DNA of 64,000 nucleotides. Origin: Chitinophaga arvensicola. Its GTDB lineage: Bacteria; Bacteroidota; Bacteroidia; Chitinophagales; Chitinophagaceae. A program made the position numbers and the translations under genes. The stretch is taken from assembly GCF_900110835.1 (NCBI RefSeq), contig NZ_FOJG01000001.1:1127022-1191021 (forward strand). The letters are read 5' to 3'. Of the stretch, positions 55,383 through 62,230 are shown in pieces. Within the stretch, counting starts at the first letter, position 1; each line of letters opens with the position of its first letter. Under the pieces are notes generated by a model that was not told the DNA's origin, ran no database searches, and saw only the letters and a list, made by a program, of their open reading frames with translations.

Positions 55383-56048
55383 TTAATCGATCCGGCGAAG
55401 TGCTTCCCTGGTACTGAGAGCTGCCAGCGTGTTTGTTTCCACAAACCTGCGAACGCTGTTGGGGTTGGTTTTGGAATACTCCCGTAAAGCCCACCCAATG
55501 GCCTTCTGGATAAAAAACTCTTTGGATTGCGCACACTGTTTTATATAGCGGAATAACAGTTGCTCATCCGTATGTTTTTTATAACTGTTCTGATGTATGA
55601 TAGCGACGCGTTGTAACCACATGTTGTCGCTGTTGATCCACCGGTTGGTGATGGAAAGCCGGTGCTCCGGGAATTTTTTAAACCAGGGCCCTACCAGGCA
55701 GGACACGATGGAATCTACAGTATCCCACCACGATTTATGCAGGATCATAAATTCGAAGAGGGTGATATCTTCCGCCCGCCATTCTTTATGCAACAACTGC
55801 ATGATATCTATGGCAGCGTATTGATATTCCCGCTCAGGCTTTTTCCAAAGCGCTTTTATCAACGCAGGCATTTCCACAATGGCAGGTAATCCGTATTCCG
55901 CTTTTAATCCTTTAGTGATTGCCCGGCGTTCCGGAGATTTAATACCAAGAAATTCAAACTGATCGCGCATATAGGCTTTCATCGCTGCCGCGTTGCTGGG
56001 ATTGCCCACCATCACGTAAGCATCCGTGATAAAAGGAAGATAGCGCAT
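55383..56048 (-). CDS. AlkD-like DNA alkylation repair protein
   Basis: HEAT-repeat DNA glycosylase-type protein of the AlkD/AlkC family (221 residues) that removes cationic alkylated bases. Motifs: NPSNAAAMKAYMRDQFEFLG, the central LHKSWWDTVDSIVSCLVGPW with the conserved Trp-Trp-Asp, and KEFFIQKAIGWALREYSKTN, all typical. 6 bases downstream of meaB on the same strand, so co-transcribed; a functional link to MeaB is not obvious. Confidence 0.93.
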   Translation of the reverse strand: MRYLPFITDAYVMVGNPSNAAAMKAYMRDQFEFLGIKSPERRAITKGLKAEYGLPAIVEMPALIKALWKKPEREYQYAAIDIMQLLHKEWRAEDITLFEFMILHKSWWDTVDSIVSCLVGPWFKKFPEHRLSITNRWINSDNMWLQRVAIIHQNSYKKHTDEQLLFRYIKQCAQSKEFFIQKAIGWALREYSKTNPNSVRRFVETNTLAALSTREALRRID

Positions 56049-56054
56049 GTATGA

Positions 56055-56957
56055 TTAACTTTTGGTGCCGATATAACGGTAAAGATTAAACGTTTTTTGT
56101 TGAAGCTGCTCCTGTATCTCCTGTTGAAGGATTTGTTTGGAAATATTTTTCATCCGGCGGTGCTGAATCAGCTGCCATGCTTTTTCCGCGAGGAGTAAAA
56201 TATGTTTTTGTTGTTGATGGGAAACAATAGCATGGTGCTTTTCAATAGCGCTGATAATTTCGTGTATCCCTGACTGTTGGGTAGCTATTGATTTGATCAC
56301 CGGAATTTCCCAGTCGCCATAATGTTTGCTATGTGCCAGCAACCGCAGATTTTTGACAAAGGCATCCGCATTGTCTCTGTCTGCCTTGTTTACAATAAAG
56401 ATGTCTGCAATCTCCATCAGGCCTGCTTTCATGGTCTGAATTTCGTCTCCGGCTTCCGGAACTACTACCACAACAGTTGTATCTGCCACGCCGGCTATTT
56501 CTACTTCACTTTGTCCTACTCCCACCGTTTCAATAAACAGGTAGTCGAATCCAGCAGCCTTGATGAGATCGCTGACTTCTATGATTTTCGGACTCAGGCC
56601 GCCAAGCGCGCCTCTGCTCGCCATAGAGCGGATGAATACCTTTGGATGATTGAAATGCTGACTCATACGGATCCGGTCGCCCAGCAAGGCGCCGAAATTA
56701 AATGGGGAAGACGGGTCCACCGCAATGATGGCCACGCTTTTATCCTGTTCCAGTAACCGGGTGATGAGTGCATTAACAAGCGTACTTTTGCCTGCCCCCG
56801 GCGGGCCGGTAATACCTACTACTTTGGTATGATCGTTTACCGGTACCTGTTCCAGCAGCTCCTCATAGCCCTGCGCTTCATTTTCCACCAGGGAAATGCA
56901 TCGGGCCAGTGATTTTATATGTCCGTTTAAGAGATCGGGTATATACTGCTGGTACAT
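56055..56957 (-). CDS. meaB: Methylmalonyl-CoA mutase-associated GTPase MeaB
   Basis: G3E GTPase (MeaB/ArgK) that gates cobalamin loading and protects methylmalonyl-CoA mutase. The 300-residue protein has P-loop GITGPPGAGKSTLVNAL, a switch region with AVDPSSPFNFGALLGDR, ETVGVGQSEVEI and the NKAD guanine motif. The mutase genes are not in the window. First gene of a two-gene unit with the AlkD-like gene. Confidence 0.95.
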   Translation of the reverse strand: MYQQYIPDLLNGHIKSLARCISLVENEAQGYEELLEQVPVNDHTKVVGITGPPGAGKSTLVNALITRLLEQDKSVAIIAVDPSSPFNFGALLGDRIRMSQHFNHPKVFIRSMASRGALGGLSPKIIEVSDLIKAAGFDYLFIETVGVGQSEVEIAGVADTTVVVVVPEAGDEIQTMKAGLMEIADIFIVNKADRDNADAFVKNLRLLAHSKHYGDWEIPVIKSIATQQSGIHEIISAIEKHHAIVSHQQQKHILLLAEKAWQLIQHRRMKNISKQILQQEIQEQLQQKTFNLYRYIGTKS

Positions 56958-57006
56958 TTTACTGTTTACAGAATTTAAAAGAACAAAAATAAGCGGTTAT
57001 ACCTGT

Positions 57007-58053
57007 TTATGCGATCAGGGAACGATAAATATCAAGGTATTGTTCTCCTATTTCCTCCCACCTGAAACTATCTGCGTGCTTTTTAAGCGCCTCCATGGGT
57101 TGGGTGGCTTCGTAATGCGCCATGCCTTTGTTGAAAACATCCCGCATATACGCCGGTTCAAAGTTTTCAAAATAGTAGGCGAGGTCGCCACCTATCTCCG
57201 GTAAACTGGTTTTGTTGGATAAAAAGACAGGCTTGCCATAATGCATGGCCTCAATAACCGGGATGCCGAAGCCTTCTGCTATAGAGGGGAATATAAAGGC
57301 AGTACAATTGCTGAAATACCAGTATTTGCTTTTTTCATCAATGGGGCCTATGATTTTAACCCGGTGCTGTACCCCGTAAAGGGCGGCTTCTTTCAGGATC
57401 TGCTTTTGGTAGGAAGTATTTGCATTGCCGGCAATGATCAATTCATAATCGTTGCCTTCCAGCAGGCGCGGGATCACATGAAAATTTTTCTTGGGTAAGA
57501 TAGTACCGATGGTAAAAAGAAATGGTTTGGAAGGCCGATATAACGGATCATTAAATCCCGGGAATGACTTTACATCACAACCGTTATAAATGACACTTAT
57601 GGGCGTATTTCCAATATTAAGATGCTGTAACACATCTTGTTTTACATAATTTGAAATAGTGATAAGATGATCTGCTTTATCCACCATCCGTTGCACTTTG
57701 GCCAGTTGGCCGGCTATACGATGTTTGTAATTCGGCTTATATAAAAAATTCAGATCATGTATAGTCAATACCCGCTTAATATCCGGTGATTCAGGTGCAT
57801 AATCGGATAGCTGGTAGGTAGTATGCCATAATTGAATGTCCTTCGAGTAGGGCATCCATAGTTTATGCCATAACTTTTGTTTATAGTGAGCCTGATCAGA
57901 GAAAACAGTTTCCTGATAGGATGGCAAATAGAAGTACAACTCCTCGGGGGGAGTGATCAGCTTCAGTAAAGTCTGGCCAAGTTCGCTGCAATAAGTATAT
58001 AGACCGTTATTCGGATATTTCATTCTCTCACAGTCTATCACAAATCTTGGCAT
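57007..58053 (-). CDS. Glycosyltransferase, GT4/group 1 family
   Basis: Cytosolic or membrane-associated GT-B fold glycosyltransferase of 348 residues. C-terminal donor-binding half with the E(x7)E signature in AEGFGIPVIEAMHYGKPV; HDLNFLYKP and ISNYVKQDV in the N-terminal half; GTILPKKNFHVI at the domain junction. The acceptor is unknown; no other surface-polysaccharide genes adjoin it. Monocistronic, divergent from the LON-domain gene. Confidence 0.92.
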   Translation of the reverse strand: MPRFVIDCERMKYPNNGLYTYCSELGQTLLKLITPPEELYFYLPSYQETVFSDQAHYKQKLWHKLWMPYSKDIQLWHTTYQLSDYAPESPDIKRVLTIHDLNFLYKPNYKHRIAGQLAKVQRMVDKADHLITISNYVKQDVLQHLNIGNTPISVIYNGCDVKSFPGFNDPLYRPSKPFLFTIGTILPKKNFHVIPRLLEGNDYELIIAGNANTSYQKQILKEAALYGVQHRVKIIGPIDEKSKYWYFSNCTAFIFPSIAEGFGIPVIEAMHYGKPVFLSNKTSLPEIGGDLAYYFENFEPAYMRDVFNKGMAHYEATQPMEALKKHADSFRWEEIGEQYLDIYRSLIA

Positions 58054-58212
58054 GTTAATCGGTTTGAATAATTGTCAGGTATATATTTATATATAACTAA
58101 ATGCTTAAGCGAAGATATTACAACTTTTTACGAAAAAGAGATAATTATCTTTCGGTCTTTATATCATCCTGGCGTATATTGGTCGTCAGTCCCACGGGAT
58201 TAAATATTACAG

Positions 58213-58848
58213 ATGACTAATTTTATTTCCATATTTCCGCTAGGAATTGTTGTGTACCCGGGAGAACAATTAAACCTTCATGTTTTCGAACCCCGGTATA
58301 AGCAATTAATCGTCGCCAGCCTGGCGGAGCAAAAGCCGTTTGGTATTCCAGTTGTAATAAATAAAAAAATTATGGAATATGGAACACTGGTGCAAATAAA
58401 AAAGGTAGAAAAAATGTATGATAATGGAGAAATGGACATTATCACTGTGGGAGACAGCATTTTTAGGGTATTGGAACATGTTCCTGACATCCCGGAGAAG
58501 CTTTATGCCGGAGCAATAGTAAATTATCCGGAAAACAACGACGCCGGCAACGGCCGCCTGCTTCAGGAGGTATTGCATGGTGTAAGGGAACTACACGCCA
58601 TCCTTCAGATCCATAAGTCATTCAAAAAGGAAGACAGCCAGCTCTGTTCTTACGATCTGGCGCATCACTCGGGCCTGTCGCTCGACGAAGAATATGAACT
58701 CCTCCATCTTTTCTATGAAACGCAGCGCCTGGAATACCTGAAACGCCACCTGCATAAGGTAATCCCCATGATGGCGGAAATGGAAAAGCTGAAAGAGCGT
58801 GTACAGCTCAACGGGCACTTCCGGAACTTATCTGCTGATAATTTATAA
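58213..58848 (+). CDS. LON N-terminal (substrate-binding) domain protein
   Basis: 211-residue protein matching the N-terminal substrate-binding domain of Lon (IFPLGIVVYPGEQLNLHVFE, YKQLIVASL, FGIPVVI) without the AAA or protease domains. Stand-alone LON-domain proteins are widespread; their role is poorly defined. The C-terminal half is helical. Cytosolic, monocistronic. Confidence 0.88.
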   Translation: MTNFISIFPLGIVVYPGEQLNLHVFEPRYKQLIVASLAEQKPFGIPVVINKKIMEYGTLVQIKKVEKMYDNGEMDIITVGDSIFRVLEHVPDIPEKLYAGAIVNYPENNDAGNGRLLQEVLHGVRELHAILQIHKSFKKEDSQLCSYDLAHHSGLSLDEEYELLHLFYETQRLEYLKRHLHKVIPMMAEMEKLKERVQLNGHFRNLSADNL

Positions 58849-59019
58849 TTTTTTTGGAAGATGCTTACCTGGTATGCTTTTCAGTCCGGTAATACCGGAA
58901 CTTTAACGTGCATTTAACAGGTGGTATTTTTGTTTTTTTTGCTTCCCGCCTTAAAAAGTAGATATTTGCAGACCCATATTTTCACTGGAATAAGGGCTTA
59001 AACTCAATTCTGATACTCA

Positions 59020-60315
59020 ATGCATTGGACAAAAGTCAGTATTCTTTGCCTGGTAGGAAGTTTTTTTCTGCTGGCAAATAAGGCTATCGCACAGGACAAC
59101 TCACCATATTCCCGCTACGGATTAGGAGATCTGCATAACAACCAGAACACGGTGAACCGTGGTATGGGAGGCGTTTCTCAGGCTTATAGTGATCCACAGT
59201 CAGTAAACTTTATTAATCCGGCCAGCTATTCCAGCCTCGTACTCACCACTTTTGATGTGGGTGTAGAAGGTGGCGCCCGCTCTATTACAGACCAGGGTGC
59301 AAAGTTCAGTTCCGGATTTGGTACCCTCTCCTACCTGCAGCTGGGTATTCCTATTATTGCCAATAAATGGGGGCTGAACCTGGGTTTACGTCCGGTAACA
59401 CGGGTGAGCTATAACATTCAGGAATCTTCCACAGGTACATTTTTCGATACTTCAAGAATTCCACTGACCAGCAAATATGAAGGCAGCGGTGGTCTTTATC
59501 AGCTGTATGCCGGTACTGGTGTCCGTTTTGGTAATTTCAGCATTGGTGCAAATCTGGGTTACCTGTTTGGTAACATAGAAAACCACACCCGTCTTACTTT
59601 CCCGGACCCAACAACTTACGCATCCCATCGCCTGTTCCGTACTTCTTACAATAGTTTCTTCTATAAAGTGGGTGTACAATACCGGGCTAAGCTGAAATCG
59701 GATCTGGACCTCACTTTCGGTGCGTCCGGAAGCTTGAAGCAGAATATGCACGCCCGTCAGGAAGTGCTGAACGAAACCCTTCAATACGACGCCTCTTCCA
59801 ATAACTACGTTACCCAGGATACTGTGAAGTATGCAAAGGGGGACAGAGGCACGGTGGTATATCCGGAAGAATTTGGTGGTGGTATTATGCTCCGCAAATT
59901 GGATAAGTGGGTGATTGGTATCGATTATAATTCCAGCATGTGGGAGAACTATAAAAACTTCGGTAACAAGGATTCTCTTCAAAATTCCTGGAAACTATCC
60001 ATCGGAGGCCAGTTTGTACCCAATGCCATGGCATTGAGCGGTTACTGGAACCGGGTGGCTTATCGCCTTGGTGGTTATTATGGAAAGGATTACCTGCAAC
60101 TGGCAGGCGTAACGATGCCTACCATTGGCTTTACAGTAGGTGCAGGATTGCCAGTACGCCGTTTGCCTTACTCTAATCAGTATAGCATGGTAAATGTGGC
60201 TTTTGAAGTAGCACACAGAGGAAACAATGAAACGGTACTGAAGGAAAATGTGTACCGCATATCATTGGGCTTTACGCTGAGCGACAAATGGTTCATCAAA
60301 CGTAAGTACGAATAA
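59020..60315 (+). CDS. Outer-membrane barrel protein, OmpP1/FadL-like
   Basis: Predicted outer-membrane beta-barrel of 431 residues. Signal peptide ending near NKAIAQ, then DNSPYSRYGLGDL, a mature start common in Bacteroidota OmpP1/FadL/TodX-like proteins, followed by GMGGVSQAY and NPASYSS and many alternating strands to RKYE. Such proteins may pass hydrophobic compounds. It ends with a terminator just before lptC. Confidence 0.8.
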   Translation: MHWTKVSILCLVGSFFLLANKAIAQDNSPYSRYGLGDLHNNQNTVNRGMGGVSQAYSDPQSVNFINPASYSSLVLTTFDVGVEGGARSITDQGAKFSSGFGTLSYLQLGIPIIANKWGLNLGLRPVTRVSYNIQESSTGTFFDTSRIPLTSKYEGSGGLYQLYAGTGVRFGNFSIGANLGYLFGNIENHTRLTFPDPTTYASHRLFRTSYNSFFYKVGVQYRAKLKSDLDLTFGASGSLKQNMHARQEVLNETLQYDASSNNYVTQDTVKYAKGDRGTVVYPEEFGGGIMLRKLDKWVIGIDYNSSMWENYKNFGNKDSLQNSWKLSIGGQFVPNAMALSGYWNRVAYRLGGYYGKDYLQLAGVTMPTIGFTVGAGLPVRRLPYSNQYSMVNVAFEVAHRGNNETVLKENVYRISLGFTLSDKWFIKRKYE

Positions 60316-60336
60316 AAATTTTGCACGTATAAAGGA

Positions 60337-60392
60337 GCGGAGATATAAGCTAAGTTTAAACACTGACTACGCTTATATCTCCGCTTCGTTTT
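60337..60392 (+). terminator. Terminator after the OmpP1-like gene
   Basis: Perfect 14-base stem (GCGGAGATATAAGC / GCTTATATCTCCGC) with a 20-base loop, followed by TTCGTTTTAG. Confidence 0.75.
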
Positions 60393-60415
60393 AGGGAAAG
60401 CTTATAGCGAATTCC

Positions 60416-60423
60416 TATCTTTG
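60416..60423 (+). promoter_or_regulatory. -7 promoter element of lptC
   Basis: TATCTTTG matches TAnnTTTG, 17 bases before the lptC ATG at 60441. Confidence 0.45.
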
Positions 60424-60440
60424 AAACATTATCCATTCAA

Positions 60441-60992
60441 ATGATTAAAAGAACCATCTTATTTTTTATTATAGCCATTGCCGTTAGTAGCTGTGAAAAT
60501 GATATTCAGGCTGTTATGGAACTGGATTCTAAAAAAGCCGCCACCGAAAACGGGCAGGATATTGTAATCATCTTCAGTCAGGGAGGAAAGGTAAATGCAA
60601 AGCTAACAGGACCTACCATGGAACGTGGCCTGGACAAACCTACCTACGTAGCCTTTAACAATGGTCTGAAACTCCTGATGTATAATGATACCCTCGGCCT
60701 GGAAAGTACCCTGACCGCCAAAAAGGGAAAGTTCCTGGAAGATGATGGAGATGTGTTCCTGTCAGATAGCGTAGTGGTCATCAACAAAAAAGGCGAACGA
60801 CTGGATACCAAAGAACTAAACTGGGATCCAAAACGAAAACTATTCTATTCTACAAAGGAAGTATTTATCAAAACGCCCACCGACTCTCTCCATGGATGGG
60901 GGCTGGAAGCGAATCAGGATTTCAGCGAAAAGAAAATATTAAAAGTAAGCGGCCCCATCACCGTACAGGATAGCACTACTACCCTGAATTGA
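60441..60992 (+). CDS. lptC: LPS export ABC transporter periplasmic protein LptC
   Basis: Periplasmic bridge component that receives lipopolysaccharide from LptB2FG and hands it to LptA. The 183-residue protein begins with MIKRTILFFIIAIAVSSC, a lipobox-type end giving a lipoprotein anchor as usual in Bacteroidota. The body follows the OstA/LptC jelly-roll pattern (LKLLMYNDTLGLESTLTAKK, DVFLSDSVVVINKKGERLDT, LNWDPKRKLFYSTKEV). Own promoter and terminator; no other lpt gene adjoins. Confidence 0.9.
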   Translation: MIKRTILFFIIAIAVSSCENDIQAVMELDSKKAATENGQDIVIIFSQGGKVNAKLTGPTMERGLDKPTYVAFNNGLKLLMYNDTLGLESTLTAKKGKFLEDDGDVFLSDSVVVINKKGERLDTKELNWDPKRKLFYSTKEVFIKTPTDSLHGWGLEANQDFSEKKILKVSGPITVQDSTTTLN

Positions 60993-61016
60993 TCCGGCTA
61001 ACGTTATTACATATAC

Positions 61017-61050
61017 GAAAGAACCCCACCTCTGCAGGTGGGGTTCTTTC
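61017..61050 (+). terminator. Terminator after lptC
   Basis: Perfect 15-base stem (GAAAGAACCCCACCT / AGGTGGGGTTCTTTC) with loop CTGC. Confidence 0.85.
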
Positions 61051-61206
61051 GCTTTAACCTATTTTTTAACCTAAAATTTGCGATAGAAAGTCAATAATTA
61101 TGCCAGACTCCCCTATTCCCCGACCATTTATAACATTTAAAGATCCCCTTTCGGGGTTGCTGAAAAAGTTGGAGATGCCTATATTCGGCCAAACAAAAGT
61201 GTAATC

Positions 61207-61545
61207 ATGGAAACTATTAGCTGGCCCGATTTTGAAAAAGTAGAAATGAGAGTAGGCACCATCCTGGAAGCCAACGATTTTCCCAAAGCCCGTAATCCCT
61301 CTTATCAGCTGGTCATAGATTTTGGACCGGAAATCGGTATAAGGAAATCCTCCGCGCAGATTACCCACCTTTATCAGAAAGAAGACCTGATCGGAAAACA
61401 GGTGATCGCCGTGGTGAACTTCCCGCCAAAGCAAATTGCCAACTTTATGTCGGAATGCCTCGTTTTAGGTGCTGTTGGCGATAAAAAGGAAATAACACTC
61501 ATTCACCCGGACATGAAAGTGAGCAACGGACAACGCATAGCATAA
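61207..61545 (+). CDS. CsaA-like tRNA-binding protein
   Basis: 112-residue OB-fold protein of the CsaA/tRNA-binding family (YgjH/Trbp111 type). Seen: FEKVEMRVGTILEANDFPKA, the central ARNPSYQLVIDFGPEIGIRK and KQVIAVVNFPPKQIANFMSE with the VVNF motif of the family. Binds tRNA or acts as a dimeric chaperone in related proteins. Monocistronic, followed by the long non-coding region. Confidence 0.92.
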   Translation: METISWPDFEKVEMRVGTILEANDFPKARNPSYQLVIDFGPEIGIRKSSAQITHLYQKEDLIGKQVIAVVNFPPKQIANFMSECLVLGAVGDKKEITLIHPDMKVSNGQRIA

Positions 61546-61679
61546 TTAAAATGAATAAATAAACCGCTAAACTTTACTCCTATCTATTAACCAGCTGATA
61601 ATGAATATTTATTAATTCTAATTCTATTTTTTAATAATATTATTATTAAAATAATATAATAAGATATTATCGATTATCA

Positions 61680-61709
61680 TCAGTTTACGAACAATAATAC
61701 ATCGTTCAC
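61680..61709 (+). promoter_or_regulatory. LytTR-type direct repeats of unit 1
   Basis: TCAGTTTAC (61680-61688) and ATCGTTCAC (61701-61709) start exactly 21 bases apart with a 12-base spacer, the arrangement known for AgrA-like LytTR regulators. They end 32 bases before the -7 element TATCTTTG (61742-61749). Confidence 0.6.
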
Positions 61710-61741
61710 GGAAATGAAGCATGGAACTAAATTCGGCGATA

Positions 61742-61749
61742 TATCTTTG
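61742..61749 (+). promoter_or_regulatory. -7 element of small-RNA unit 1
   Basis: TATCTTTG matches TAnnTTTG. No -33 TTTG, as expected for an activator-dependent promoter. Confidence 0.5.
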
Positions 61750-61753
61750 TTCT

Positions 61754-61817
61754 AGGTTTTTCATAGGATATGGTTAAAATTATTACAAGGGCGGTATTCT
61801 TACCACCCTTTTTTTTT
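61754..61817 (+). ncRNA. Predicted small RNA (unit 1), ~64 nt
   Basis: Predicted transcript begins AGGTTTTTCA and ends in a Rho-independent terminator (GGGCGGTA / TACCACCC, loop TTCT, then nine Ts). It shares AGGTTTTTCA and ATATGGTTAAAATT with unit 2. The frame from ATG 61770 (MVKIITRAV) runs through the terminator, so a peptide is possible but less likely than a regulatory RNA. Confidence 0.5.
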
Positions 61818-61943
61818 GCTTTTACCACCCGGATTGGCGAAAATCAGGAAAATACCTTCCTAAACATGCAAGTAATCTGAAAATCAATATATTATAGGGG
61901 AATCGACACATGTCTGGTTATCATGAAGCGTTTTTTGCTCCTA

Positions 61944-61994
61944 TACGTTCACCCTCTCTTTTGATACGTTTACCGGATAAAATATATCGTTCAC
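61944..61994 (+). promoter_or_regulatory. LytTR-type direct repeats of unit 2 (three copies)
   Basis: TACGTTCAC (61944-61952), TACGTTTAC (61965-61973) and ATCGTTCAC (61986-61994) lie exactly 21 bases apart, two more turns of the unit 1 pattern. The last ends 33 bases before CACCTTTG (62028-62035), almost the same distance as in unit 1. Confidence 0.65.
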
Positions 61995-62039
61995 TAGAAT
62001 GGAGATCGCAGTCTGATAAAATTCGGCCACCTTTGGTAT

Positions 62040-62106
62040 AGGTTTTTCAATAAAGATATGGTTAAAATTTTTCGGGGCTGTAGTCTTGCAGCCCTGTTTC
62101 TTTTTT
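62040..62106 (+). ncRNA. Predicted small RNA (unit 2), ~67 nt
   Basis: Begins AGGTTTTTCA exactly 4 bases after the TTTG of the -7-like CACCTTTG (62028-62035), as in unit 1, and ends in GGGCTGTA / TGCAGCCC, loop GTCT, then a T-rich tract. The stem differs from unit 1 at several positions but remains paired. A 16-residue frame from ATG 62058 (MVKIFRGCSLAALFLF) ends inside the T-tract. Confidence 0.5.
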
Positions 62107-62230
62107 AAGACCTCCCACTTTCTCTTCTTTCCCTTCCTTTTTATTTTCAGAAACACACTAACAGCAGTACGGCCCAACAAACAGCGTATATCTGTGTGTC
62201 AGGCCGTAATGGTTTATATCCTGGGTAAAT

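Larger units (their letters stand above)
61546..62230 (+). other. 685-base non-coding region with two tandem small-RNA-like units
   Basis: No protein gene of normal size. Holds, in order: an AT-rich stretch (61615-61680), unit 1 (61682-61817), a 120-base stretch without features I recognise, unit 2 (61943-62106), and the 3' flank of the convergent peptidase gene. Confidence 0.6.

Noticed and set aside
55300..55536. Overlapping minus-strand frames near the AlkD-like gene end
   Set aside because: They overlap the 3' part of the well-supported AlkD-like gene in other frames and have no family features.
61770..61880. 36-codon frame in small-RNA unit 1
   Set aside because: It reads straight through the terminator stem and T-tract, so as a whole it is unlikely to be a real protein; only its first codons resemble unit 2.
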